In this document: piece by piece, positions 8,319 to 15,832 of the stretch | Numbering within the stretch: position 1 is the first letter of the stretch | Layout of the letters: every line of letters starts with the position of its first letter | From: Acinetobacter halotolerans | Lineage (GTDB): Bacteria > Pseudomonadota > Gammaproteobacteria > Pseudomonadales > Moraxellaceae | Direction: 5' to 3' | NCBI RefSeq assembly: GCF_004208515.1 | Contig: NZ_SGIM01000002.1 | Location: 310,001 to 374,000 of the forward strand | Length of the DNA: 64,000 nt | The notes under the pieces: model-generated | Seen by the model: the letters and a program-made list of their open reading frames with translations, nothing else | Told to the model about the DNA's origin: nothing | Databases searched by the model: none | Translations under genes and position numbers: made by a program

Positions 8319-8867
8319 ATGTCAAAGTCCGCAAATAAAATTTTGAATACCGCAGAAAAATTATTTTATGAAAATAGTTTTGTCGGTGTTGGTGTTGATT
8401 TAATTCGAGATGAGTCCGGCTGTTCAAAAACAACAATGTACACTCATTTTAAAAATAAAAATCAGTTAGTGAGATCGGTGCTTGAGGCTAGAGATACGAA
8501 GTTTAGACAGAGTCTAATTGCTTATATTGGCAATGCAACAGGAGCACAGGCACTCAATCAGCTCATTGATTGGCATTTGTTGTGGTTTCAAGAAGACAAT
8601 TTTAAAGGATGCTTATTTGTCAGAGCGGTTGCTGAATCTCATTGTGGTGATCAAGACATCATTACAGTCTCTAAAGAACATAAGATTTGGATTCGCGCAT
8701 TAATTGCAAAATGTCTTGAATCAACCCCCCATGCAGATGCATTGGTTGAAATTATTTATACCTTGATTGAAGGGTTGATTAGCCGCTTTTTGGTAGAAGG
8801 ATATGATGCAAAAGTTGCAGATGAGATTAAAAAATCGATAAACCGTATGGTTGAGATTTTTAGTTAG
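8319..8867 (+). CDS. TetR-family transcriptional regulator, divergent from the HPP gene
   Basis: 182 aa. The N-terminal TetR helix-turn-helix is visible (GVDLIRDESGCSKTT then MYTHFKNKNQLV, about residues 25-55). The C-terminal half is a typical helical ligand domain with three cysteines, ending in KKSINRMVEIFS. It starts at ATG 8319, directly after the 36-bp palindrome, so it probably represses itself and the HPP gene. The ligand is unknown. Confidence 0.9.
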   Translation: MSKSANKILNTAEKLFYENSFVGVGVDLIRDESGCSKTTMYTHFKNKNQLVRSVLEARDTKFRQSLIAYIGNATGAQALNQLIDWHLLWFQEDNFKGCLFVRAVAESHCGDQDIITVSKEHKIWIRALIAKCLESTPHADALVEIIYTLIEGLISRFLVEGYDAKVADEIKKSINRMVEIFS

Positions 8868-8995
8868 GAGTTTCATTGAAAGGATAGGGGCGATGAAATA
8901 AGCTTCTAAATAGTTAAGCCGTTGAAAATATATCAACGGCTTATGCTTGATTGGAAAATAAAAATGTTTTTATTTCAACAGTGAAGTGAATAGGC

Positions 8996-10096
8996 TTAAT
9001 CTATAAAATAGTTTTGGTTTTCTACATCGATATACTCAATATAACCACGCCCTTGAACTTCATTATTCAAATATTCACCTGTGAAAGTATAGGCGCTGGC
9101 ATAACCAATTCCATGACCGTAGCGGAATGGACTATCAATTTCAGCAAAGATTTCTAATACTTTTTGACCCGTATCATCTTTCACCGTCCAAGAAAAGAAT
9201 TGTGGCAAGCGCATTTTCTTGCCACTTGGCGAAATATAATCATCGATCTGATGCGCAATCACCTTAAACTCAACATTGGTATAGATTTCAGCAGGTTTGT
9301 CGGTATGTCTAATATGCAGAGAATAAGCTACGGGTTGACCTAAAATATCGGCTTTGGTTAACAATAGTTGCGTTGTTTCAGTCAGATTAATAATTTGATA
9401 GGTGAAGAAATCAAGCGGTAATTTATAAGATTCGGGGAGGCGTTTTTTTACCACACCATGCGCACCTGTTGCACGCGCATATTCATAGGTGCATAAACCT
9501 TCCGCTGGCGTAGCTTGACCTTGATATTCAAGTTGACCTTTGAATGTGGCTAATAGACTAAAATGATCATAGATCGGAGTTTTGATAAACCATGAAACTT
9601 GATCGGTCACATCTAAATCAAATTCAAAATTTAAACCATGATAAGCACCTTTCAAATGAATATTGGGCAAAGTGCCTGTAATGGAAACGTCTTCGCCTAA
9701 TTCGATTTGTGTGCCATTTTCTTGAATATTTGTCTCATCTGGGATGATGTAAGCTTTTAATAAGTGTTGGTCTAATGCGGCTGTACTAGAGAACAATGTT
9801 GCAGTATGTCTTGGGTCACCCAGTGTTATGTCATCATGATCGAAGGCAAGTGCCCCAGGGGTACCTAACAAAATCATGATATTTAGATAACGATGTGGTT
9901 CAGGCAGCAGTGGAAAAAAGATTCCATAATGTGTCCACGTATAAAATTTCTCTGTTGTTCTTGGACGGATGATCTCTGGTTCAGAAAAAGGAATGGTTGA
10001 ATATTTTATAGCCTGATCTAGTGTGCTTTGTGCGAGCAATAAGCTTTTACCCAAAATTTTGCTCGTCAGAGAGGTTGGCGGCAGTTGTTTTTTCAT
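8996..10096 (-). CDS. Uncharacterised beta-rich protein (DUF6670-like)
   Basis: 366 aa with no signal peptide or membrane segment. The composition is rich in Thr, Tyr, Phe and alternating hydrophobic residues, suggesting an extended beta fold. The C-terminal part (TWTVKDD.. EIFAEIDSPFRYGHGIGY, then GRGYIEYID) resembles lipocalin/AttH-like enzymes of unknown function. I believe such proteins are filed as DUF6670 in Acinetobacter, but could not check. It is a single-gene unit and no neighbour points to a pathway. Confidence 0.65.
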   Translation of the reverse strand: MKKQLPPTSLTSKILGKSLLLAQSTLDQAIKYSTIPFSEPEIIRPRTTEKFYTWTHYGIFFPLLPEPHRYLNIMILLGTPGALAFDHDDITLGDPRHTATLFSSTAALDQHLLKAYIIPDETNIQENGTQIELGEDVSITGTLPNIHLKGAYHGLNFEFDLDVTDQVSWFIKTPIYDHFSLLATFKGQLEYQGQATPAEGLCTYEYARATGAHGVVKKRLPESYKLPLDFFTYQIINLTETTQLLLTKADILGQPVAYSLHIRHTDKPAEIYTNVEFKVIAHQIDDYISPSGKKMRLPQFFSWTVKDDTGQKVLEIFAEIDSPFRYGHGIGYASAYTFTGEYLNNEVQGRGYIEYIDVENQNYFID

Positions 10097-10195
10097 CTTT
10101 TTCCCTAAACTCAGTCTATGCTAGATCTTAGATTAAGAAAAACAACTGCCCGTGCTAAGCCTAAATAAGGACAATGCCACGGCTTTTGAGGACAT

Positions 10196-11086
10196 TTATC
10201 CTTTTATAGTGTTTGACAATTTCTCTAGTTTTTGCGAACCAATCCAATGTTTTGAAAACTGATAGGCCGCTCGACCAGAGCGTTGACCGCGTGCCTGACA
10301 CCATTTCAAACTTTCAGCACGAACCAGATCGTTATATTGCAAACCTGCTTGAACGATATAGTGTTCCACAATTTCTAAATAAAGCTGTTGATCCATCGGA
10401 TAGAATGACAGCCACAAACCAAAACGATCAGAAAGAGAAATCTTTTCTTCAATCGCTTCTTGTGGGTGTAGCTCAGTATATTGCGGAACATCAACTTTAC
10501 GCACAGGCGTATTTTCGTGCATAAATTCTGGCAATAAATGGCGGCGGTTACTGGTGGCATAGATAATGAAATTGCTTGAACCAGACTGTAGTGAACCATC
10601 TAATACACTTTTCAAACTACGATAATTTTCATCTTCTGCGTTAAAGGCTAAATCGTCACAATAAACAATAAATTTCTCAGGGCGGTTTTCAATTATCTTT
10701 TGAATCTTGGGTAAATCAGATAAATCATCCCGTTCGATTTCTATGAGACGTAAACCTTGTGATGAATATTCCGTCAGTAGGGCACGGACTATCGATGATT
10801 TTCCAGTACCCCGTGAACCAGTGAGCAATACATCATTGGCAGGCAAGCCATTTAAGAACTGTAAGGTATTTTGAATAATTTTATCTTTTTGACGCTCAAT
10901 CCCTTTTAGGTCTTCCAAATGCATTTTTTTGGGTTGTTGAATGGCGAGCAGTTGTTGATTTTCCCATCGAAAAGCGATAGCTGAAAAATCAGTGGGTTGT
11001 TTTGGTGCAGGGAGAACTTGCTGTAATTGTGTCAAAACACTGGATAATGAATGGAGAATAGATTCCGGTAAATCAATGAGAGCCAT
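10196..11086 (-). CDS. AAA+ ATP-binding protein of the DUF815 family
   Basis: About 296 aa. The Walker A GSRGTGKS is at residues 90-97, the Walker B-like FIVYCDDLAF about 50 residues later, and a sensor-like YATSNRRHL further on, as in DUF815 ATPases related to DnaA/ClpX-type AAA+ proteins. Function is unknown; no partner is encoded beside it. The start is set at ATG 11086 (ALIDLPESILHS); a 15-residue longer hydrophobic version from 11131 has no better ribosome-binding site, so the start is uncertain. It is divergent from the patatin gene. Confidence 0.85.
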   Translation of the reverse strand: MALIDLPESILHSLSSVLTQLQQVLPAPKQPTDFSAIAFRWENQQLLAIQQPKKMHLEDLKGIERQKDKIIQNTLQFLNGLPANDVLLTGSRGTGKSSIVRALLTEYSSQGLRLIEIERDDLSDLPKIQKIIENRPEKFIVYCDDLAFNAEDENYRSLKSVLDGSLQSGSSNFIIYATSNRRHLLPEFMHENTPVRKVDVPQYTELHPQEAIEEKISLSDRFGLWLSFYPMDQQLYLEIVEHYIVQAGLQYNDLVRAESLKWCQARGQRSGRAAYQFSKHWIGSQKLEKLSNTIKG

Positions 11087-11230
11087 AAATACAAACCAAA
11101 CACAGTGATCAATGAATAGGGATACTATCATTGCTGTTGTTGAAATAAAGAAGATCTCATTAAAAAGATTGTAATATGTCGATTTTCCCCTTGATTGTTG
11201 CAGCCACTTTTTGCATTGTATAGGTGCAGA

Positions 11231-12772
11231 ATGAGAAAAAAATCATCAAAACTGGAAACACGAATGTCAAATAGACTTCAAGAAAAAAAGAATACATATC
11301 AGGCATATAGGGTCGGTGTGTTACAAGAGCACTTACGCCATGCAAATGGGTATGCGGAATGGAAGTCCATTGCACTCAAACTAGACCAAGAAGCAGGTAC
11401 TGAAGCATGGAAATATGACAATGATTCGCCTTATTTTGATGCTGAAATTTTATCTAAACGGCATAACTTATTAAAAAAATATCGTACACAACATCGAACT
11501 CTAGATTTGATCTATGTATTAAGAGAAGGTTTATCTTATGATTTTGCCAATATTGGCCATCCCATGTTATTTGCTGAGACCTACTGCGGCACTAAAAAAA
11601 TTATAGAAAATTATGTTGAAGAAGTCAGTGAGTGTTTTGGTTATTTAGCTTCCAGTGAATGTATTACTTTCCAATTGAAAGAAAAAATAAAGTTTTTTGA
11701 AGAATGCCAAAAGGCTTATGGACAACCTGCTTTAATGCTATCAGGCGGTGCGACATTGGGCTTGTTTCATACTGGAGTATGCAAGGCATTGTTGGAACGT
11801 GATCTATTACCAAAGGTAATTTCAGGTTCGAGTGCAGGTGCCATCATGACAGGTATGCTCGGCGTTTCATCTGCTGATCAGATTCCTGGCTTACTTTCTG
11901 GTGAGCACTTTTTCCATGAAGCCTTTCGCTTTAGACGTGTCATGGAGTTGATTAAAGGGCATGGTGGCATTGCTGATGTGATGTATCTTAAAAAATTCTT
12001 GATACGTAATATGGGCGATGTCACTTTTGCTGAAGCCTTCCAACGTTCAGGATTGCATATTAATATTGCGGTTGCACCCTATAACACCGCACAAAACCCT
12101 AGAGTATTAAATGCTTTAACTGCGCCAAATGTTTTGGTTTGGAGTGCTGTGCTGGCTTCATGTGCCGTCCCGGTGTTATTTCCGCCAGTGAAATTAACCA
12201 GTAAACGTTATGATGGTCAGCATACGCCGTATCTTGCCAACACGAAATGGGTGGATGGCAGTATGCGCAGTGATTTTCCTCAGGAAAAAATGGCAAGGCT
12301 TTATAATATTAATTACACCATTGCCAGTCAGGTGAATCCGCATATCGTCCCATTTATGCAAAGTGATAATAAGCGATTCCGCCGTGATGTATTGAGTTGG
12401 CCTGAACGGGTTGTGCGCCATCAAGGAAAAGCGATTGCAATGGATGTTATGGATTTAATTCGCAATTCAATGGGCGGTTTCTTCCCGATTCGACGTGCGC
12501 TCGATCATGGTTATGGAATTTTAGGGCAGCGTTATTATGGTGATGTGAATATCATTGCCAAATATGGTTTAAGGCATTACAGCTATATGCTGAAAAATCC
12601 ACGGCCAAAACTATTTAAAAGCTTACAACAAGAAGGTGAGCGAGCAACATGGTCTAAAATCGCTTCGATTGAAACACATGCACGTATTGGTAAAACCATT
12701 GAACATTGTTTAGCATCATTACGTAAGCAGGAAGAAAAGCAGCAGAATGAGTTTTATTACGTGGATCTCTGA
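11231..12772 (+). CDS. Patatin-like phospholipase with N-terminal DUF3336
   Basis: About 513 aa from ATG 11231. The N-terminal 150 residues are of the DUF3336 type found before some patatin domains. The patatin domain has the oxyanion block SGGATLG (about 171-177), the nucleophile elbow GSSAG with Ser201, and the catalytic Asp342 in WVDGSM. It probably hydrolyses fatty-acyl ester bonds of phospholipids or lysophospholipids and is cytosolic or membrane-associated (no signal peptide). Alternative starts are TTG 11195 and ATG 11264. The gene overlaps the next, kinase-like gene by 26 bases, indicating co-translation. Confidence 0.9.
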   Translation: MRKKSSKLETRMSNRLQEKKNTYQAYRVGVLQEHLRHANGYAEWKSIALKLDQEAGTEAWKYDNDSPYFDAEILSKRHNLLKKYRTQHRTLDLIYVLREGLSYDFANIGHPMLFAETYCGTKKIIENYVEEVSECFGYLASSECITFQLKEKIKFFEECQKAYGQPALMLSGGATLGLFHTGVCKALLERDLLPKVISGSSAGAIMTGMLGVSSADQIPGLLSGEHFFHEAFRFRRVMELIKGHGGIADVMYLKKFLIRNMGDVTFAEAFQRSGLHINIAVAPYNTAQNPRVLNALTAPNVLVWSAVLASCAVPVLFPPVKLTSKRYDGQHTPYLANTKWVDGSMRSDFPQEKMARLYNINYTIASQVNPHIVPFMQSDNKRFRRDVLSWPERVVRHQGKAIAMDVMDLIRNSMGGFFPIRRALDHGYGILGQRYYGDVNIIAKYGLRHYSYMLKNPRPKLFKSLQQEGERATWSKIASIETHARIGKTIEHCLASLRKQEEKQQNEFYYVDL

Positions 12773-13571
12773 TCCAACTATTCAATGGAATAATTGGTCG
12801 TTAGAAACGAAAAAGCGAAGTTATGATTTTGGACGGCGTTTATATACGTTTCAAGTTGAAAATCAGAAGTATTGGCTTAAATTTCATGTCGTCGATACCG
12901 ATCCAGTGATAGAGCCTGCTTTTCAAGGTGAATTGGATTTTTATCAGCTCGAATCAATACATTCTCAGCACTTTCTATTGCCGCATCATATTATTATCTT
13001 AGAACAGACACCGCAGTGCCTTCACCTTGAAGCGAAGGGTAGAGGCTTGATATTGTTTGATGCAGAAAAGTTCTTCACGGATATTTTACCCACCACCGAT
13101 CTTGAGATTATTCAAAAAAAAATCTTAGATGCCTTGGAAACACTCGACTACATGCACGAAATGGGTTGGGTTCATGGTGATCTAAAGCCAGCACATTTCC
13201 GTTTATATCATGGGTCTTGTCGGTTGATCGATTTTGAGCAAAGTTTTAAGTCTCAATGTCCAATTACGCGCATGGATGCGACACCACATTATATGGCGCC
13301 TGAGCTTTTTCATGGTGAGGCGAAAAGTATTCAAAGTGATTTATATGCTTTGGGCATTATTTTGTATGAATGGTTAACGAACACTAAATTAAACGCTGAT
13401 ACTTATTATGATTGGGCTGTACTGCATTGCCAACAACTGCACATTCAGCTGCCTAAAGCGCTTGAATGTTTTTTTCCACTTTTAAATGGTTTACTGCAAA
13501 AGCGAGTTGAACAGCGATTTAGGTCAGTTCTTGATGCCAAAGGTTGTCTAAACGCGATTGACTTGTTGTAA
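12747..13571 (+). CDS. Serine/threonine protein kinase-like protein
   Basis: 274 aa with an Hanks-type kinase layout: putative ATP lysine K45 (WLKFHV), catalytic loop HGDLKPAH (143-150), metal loop DFE (162-164) and APE block MAPEL (183-187), then a helical C-lobe with SDLYALGIILYEW. Deviations from consensus are clear: HRD is HGD, the loop Asn is His150, and DFG is DFE, so activity is uncertain. AGGAAG precedes the start. The 26-base overlap with the patatin gene suggests that the two products work together, for example regulation of the phospholipase; that is inference. Confidence 0.85.
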   Translation: MSFITWISDPTIQWNNWSLETKKRSYDFGRRLYTFQVENQKYWLKFHVVDTDPVIEPAFQGELDFYQLESIHSQHFLLPHHIIILEQTPQCLHLEAKGRGLILFDAEKFFTDILPTTDLEIIQKKILDALETLDYMHEMGWVHGDLKPAHFRLYHGSCRLIDFEQSFKSQCPITRMDATPHYMAPELFHGEAKSIQSDLYALGIILYEWLTNTKLNADTYYDWAVLHCQQLHIQLPKALECFFPLLNGLLQKRVEQRFRSVLDAKGCLNAIDLL

Positions 13572-13631
13572 ATATAAATACTTGATTTGAATATTATATG
13601 TTCATTTGAATGGTTTTTTTATCAGAAAGAC

Positions 13632-13660
13632 TTGTCAGAATTAGCGTTTCTCACTAATAT
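13632..13660 (+). promoter_or_regulatory. Promoter of tRNA-Leu/Trp, first copy
   Basis: TTGTCA (13632-13637), 17-bp spacer, TAATAT (13655-13660). The predicted start is about 5 nt before the tRNA-Leu 5' end. The same two hexamers with the same spacing occur in the second copy. Confidence 0.7.
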
Positions 13661-13671
13661 GCATACCCATC

Positions 13672-13756
13672 GGGGGCGTGGCGAAATTGGTAGACGCACT
13701 GGATTTAGGTTCCAGCGCCGCAAGGTGTAAGAGTTCGAGTCTCTTCGCCCCCACCA
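13672..13756 (+). tRNA. tRNA-Leu (UAG anticodon), copy 1
   Basis: 85 nt class II tRNA. The acceptor is GGGGGCG paired with CGCCCCC, then A73 and encoded CCA. The anticodon arm CTGGA-TTTAGGT-TCCAG gives anticodon UAG, reading CUN leucine codons. The 13-nt variable arm (CGCCGCAAGGTGT) is typical of tRNA-Leu, and the T-arm carries TTCGAGT. Confidence 0.96.
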
Positions 13757-13761
13757 AATTT

Positions 13762-13788
13762 AAAAAGCAAGCATGTCTTGCTTTTTTT
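13762..13788 (+). terminator. Hairpin with T-run between tRNA-Leu and tRNA-Trp, copy 1
   Basis: AAAAAGCAAG / CTTGCTTTTT stem with a 5-nt loop and a run of seven T. It looks like an intrinsic terminator but lies between two tRNAs. Either tRNA-Trp has its own weak promoter or the hairpin acts as a partial terminator or processing signal. Confidence 0.65.
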
Positions 13789-13825
13789 ATGGTTAGGTCT
13801 GATATGATTTAATCATGCATGTTCT

Positions 13826-13899
13826 AGAGGATTGGTGTAATGGTAGCATGACGGTCTCCAAAACCGTTCGTCAAGGTTCGAGTCCTTGATCCTCTGCCA
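13826..13899 (+). tRNA. tRNA-Trp (CCA anticodon), copy 1
   Basis: 74 nt. The acceptor AGAGGAT pairs with ATCCTCT, then G73 and encoded CCA. The anticodon arm ACGGT-CTCCAAA-ACCGT gives anticodon CCA, so it reads UGG. The A1-U72 pair and G73 agree with tryptophan identity. The D-arm (AATGGTA loop) is short and the variable loop has only four bases, which makes the molecule two bases shorter than E. coli tRNA-Trp. Confidence 0.92.
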
Positions 13900-13905
13900 A
13901 ATTAG

Positions 13906-13935
13906 AAAAGGGACTTATTCAAAGTCCCTTTTTTT
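13906..13935 (+). terminator. Strong intrinsic terminator after tRNA-Trp copy 1
   Basis: An 11-bp stem AAAAGGGACTT / AAGTCCCTTTT with a 5-nt loop and a continuing T-run. It ends the first tRNA unit. Confidence 0.85.
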
Positions 13936-14007
13936 ATTTCTGTTGTTTTTATCTGTATATTAAAAAAGCATTAGCTTTCAGATGCATGGTTTTTTTATAA
14001 AAAGGGC

Positions 14008-14036
14008 TTGTCAGCAGAAAGGTTTATCACTAATAT
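14008..14036 (+). promoter_or_regulatory. Promoter of tRNA-Leu/Trp, second copy
   Basis: TTGTCA (14008-14013), 17-bp spacer, TAATAT (14031-14036). The spacer sequence has diverged from copy 1 while both hexamers are kept. Confidence 0.7.
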
Positions 14037-14047
14037 ACACATCCATC

Positions 14048-14132
14048 GGGGGCGTGGCGAAATTGGTAGACGCACTGGATTTAGGTTCCAGCGCCGCAAG
14101 GTGTAAGAGTTCGAGTCTCTTCGCCCCCACCA
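14048..14132 (+). tRNA. tRNA-Leu (UAG anticodon), copy 2
   Basis: Identical over its 85 nt to the copy at 13672-13756, with the same anticodon, variable arm and encoded CCA. It is part of the second unit of the tandem duplication. Confidence 0.96.
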
Positions 14133-14141
14133 AATTTAAAG

Positions 14142-14164
14142 AGCAAGCGTATCTTGCTTTTTTT
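14142..14164 (+). terminator. Hairpin with T-run between tRNA-Leu and tRNA-Trp, copy 2
   Basis: AGCAAG / CTTGCT stem with a 5-nt loop followed by T-rich sequence. It is the diverged counterpart of the hairpin in copy 1. Confidence 0.6.
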
Positions 14165-14201
14165 ATGGTTAAGTCTGATATGATTTAATCATGCATGTTC
14201 T

Positions 14202-14275
14202 AGAGGATTGGTGTAATGGTAGCATGACGGTCTCCAAAACCGTTCGTCAAGGTTCGAGTCCTTGATCCTCTGCCA
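14202..14275 (+). tRNA. tRNA-Trp (CCA anticodon), copy 2
   Basis: Identical over its 74 nt to the copy at 13826-13899, including the CCA anticodon, G73 and encoded CCA. The preceding 60 bases are also nearly identical between the copies. Confidence 0.92.
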
Positions 14276-14283
14276 AATATCTT

Positions 14284-14313
14284 AAAAAGCCCTTGTTTTT
14301 ACAAGGGCTTTTT
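14284..14313 (+). terminator. Strong intrinsic terminator after tRNA-Trp copy 2
   Basis: A 13-bp stem AAAAAGCCCTTGT / ACAAGGGCTTTTT with a TTTT loop. The sequence differs from the terminator of the first unit. Confidence 0.85.
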
Positions 14314-14421
14314 ATTGCCTAAATTTTATGTGGATAGGTTGCAACATTTGAATCTTGCTCAAGATATAAGTTTTTAATTCACTAAAGAGCAAGACCTAAA
14401 AGCAGCGGATATGGCTTCTAT

Positions 14422-15234
14422 TTAATAAATAAATTTTGAAATTTTATCTGCACTTTCAAGAACTGCATCTGCAATTTCATTTCTAAAATAATCTTCCTCA
14501 TACGTACCTAATGGGCAGCTGACGGATAATACGGCTGTTACTTTACCCGTGGATTGTTTAAAAATGGGCACAGCACAGGCGGCCATATCGTGATTGTAAT
14601 GACCCCAGCTCACCATAGATCGTTGTGTTTTGACATGGCTTAAACGTTGTAATAACTCTTTAAGACTTTTCGGCGTCAGCTCTGAAAAAGTTTCCCACTT
14701 ATTAAAGTTTTTATACCGTTCTCGAATTTCTGTTTCGGATAAATCTGCCAGTAACATTTGCCCGATGACTGTTGCATGGGCAGGCCAACGTGTACCTAAA
14801 CCAATATTACTGCTAAATGTTCCATTGGATTGAATGTTATTAATAAAGACAATATGCGTACCTTCTAGGATTGATAAATGGACTGCCAACTGGGTTTGAT
14901 CGCGGAGTTCTTTCATCAACGGTGTAGCTAAATCCAATAAAGATTGTTTGGATAAACTATTGAAACCGAGTTCCATTACTTTTGAATCTAAAGCATAGGT
15001 CTTTTGTGAAGCTTTTCTGAGAAAACCACAGGATTCTAAGGTGTAAATCAGTCGAAATGCGCTTGAGCGATTCACGTCTAAAATCTCTGCAATTTCAGTG
15101 ATCGTCATTTCTTGGGTTTGCTGATTAAAGGCCTGCAAAATTGCCAAACCACGAACTAAGCCAGGGACTAAATAACGGTCATCATTTTTTATTACGTCAG
15201 ATTCTTGAGAGTCTGTTTCAAGTGTTGAGTTCAT
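14422..15234 (-). CDS. IclR-family regulator of the adjacent catabolic cluster
   Basis: 270 aa. The N-terminal winged helix-turn-helix spans about residues 30-90 (ITEIAEILDVNRSSAFRLIY), followed by the IclR effector domain with the C-terminal block GKVTAVLSVSCPLGTY. PcaR/PobR-type IclR proteins commonly control aromatic catabolism. The start is ATG 15234, with AGGAAA eight nt upstream; the longer GTG frame from 15261 contains that site. It is divergent from the 14-gene cluster, and the 267-bp gap to the first cluster gene contains palindromes that could be its operators. Its effector is probably the pathway substrate or an intermediate (inference). Confidence 0.92.
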   Translation of the reverse strand: MNSTLETDSQESDVIKNDDRYLVPGLVRGLAILQAFNQQTQEMTITEIAEILDVNRSSAFRLIYTLESCGFLRKASQKTYALDSKVMELGFNSLSKQSLLDLATPLMKELRDQTQLAVHLSILEGTHIVFINNIQSNGTFSSNIGLGTRWPAHATVIGQMLLADLSETEIRERYKNFNKWETFSELTPKSLKELLQRLSHVKTQRSMVSWGHYNHDMAACAVPIFKQSTGKVTAVLSVSCPLGTYEEDYFRNEIADAVLESADKISKFIY

Positions 15235-15317
15235 CTGTTCAATTTTCCTATTTAAAAGCACAAATCAGTACATTCAGCTTTATTTGAATTCTATTGTAAC
15301 TGCAAATAGATTTATGG

Positions 15318-15345
15318 AATATAGTTTTATATATGAAACTATATT
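15318..15345. promoter_or_regulatory. Inverted repeat, candidate IclR operator 1
   Basis: Perfect 10-bp arms AATATAGTTT / AAACTATATT with an 8-nt spacer, in the divergent region. The half-site ATATAGTTT recurs at about 15405-15414, next to the -35 element of the cluster promoter, which fits a regulator binding at more than one position. Confidence 0.5.
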
Positions 15346-15412
15346 TTTTAAGTAAAACGTAAAAGAATGTGTAATAAATATCAAGTGTATGAATTTTAAT
15401 AATATATATAGT

Positions 15413-15442
15413 TTGACATGAAAAACATCATAGGAGTATTCT
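15413..15442 (+). promoter_or_regulatory. Likely promoter of the catabolic cluster
   Basis: A consensus TTGACA at 15413-15418 and TATTCT at 15437-15442 with an 18-bp spacer. The predicted start near 15449 leaves a leader of about 50 nt. The ATATAGTTT half-site overlaps the upstream edge of the -35. Confidence 0.5.
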
Positions 15443-15469
15443 TAATTAAAGTTTGTTATATCAAATTAT

Positions 15470-15485
15470 GTTTTATATATAAAAC
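15470..15485. promoter_or_regulatory. 16-bp perfect palindrome, candidate operator 2
   Basis: GTTTTATATATAAAAC is perfectly symmetric and lies 16 nt before the first cluster gene, downstream of the predicted transcription start. A protein bound here would act as a roadblock. As it is all A/T inside, it could also be chance. Confidence 0.4.
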
Positions 15486-15501
15486 AAATGAGGATGCAAG
15501 G

Positions 15502-15807
15502 ATGAGTTGGATCTCAGTTTGTCAGCAAGACGACATCACCGAAGATGAGCCGAAAGCCATAGAAGTCGACGGTAAGAAAATTGGAGTATTTTTCATTGAT
15601 GAAAATTACTTCGCTATTGAAAATGTATGCCCACACGCCTACGCCTTATTAACAGAAGGTTTTATTGAAGATCAAACCGTGGAATGCCCATTGCATGAAG
15701 CAATTTTTGATATTCAAACAGGTGAATTGAAAAGTGGTCCGGGATGCCGAAATCTGTGTACTTATCCCGTACGTGTTGAAGGGCAGGACGTTCAAATTCA
15801 ACTATAA
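15502..15807 (+). CDS. Rieske-type [2Fe-2S] ferredoxin of the oxygenase system
   Basis: 101 aa. The Rieske ligands are C43-P-H45 and C62-P-L-H65, spaced as in BphF/NdoA-type ferredoxins, which pass electrons from a flavin reductase to a Rieske oxygenase. The start is ATG 15502 with GAGG eight nt upstream; the longer frame from 15418 begins inside the promoter and adds an implausible tail. It is the first gene of the cluster. The matching oxygenase (16150) and reductase (18946) are downstream, so a three-component system is complete. Confidence 0.93.
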   Translation: MSWISVCQQDDITEDEPKAIEVDGKKIGVFFIDENYFAIENVCPHAYALLTEGFIEDQTVECPLHEAIFDIQTGELKSGPGCRNLCTYPVRVEGQDVQIQL

Positions 15808-15832
15808 GTCAAATTTATAAGGATGGAATCTC

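Larger units (their letters stand above)
13610..14275 (+). repeat. Tandem duplication of a 290-bp unit carrying tRNA-Leu and tRNA-Trp
   Basis: Units 13610-13899 and 13986-14275 align at a constant offset of 376 bp with no visible indel. The tRNA genes are identical in both copies, while the promoter spacers and the terminator between them differ at several positions. Each unit has its own TTGTCA-17-TAATAT promoter. The 86 bp between units and the sequence after the second unit carry different terminators. Confidence 0.85.

Noticed and set aside
10213-10524. 103-codon plus-strand frame inside the AAA+ ATPase gene
   Set aside because: It is antisense to conserved ATPase sequence and has no ribosome-binding site.
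13826-13899. tRNA considered as Gln or Gly because of its short D-arm
   Set aside because: The anticodon loop CTCCAAA gives CCA, and A1-U72 with G73 fits tRNA-Trp.
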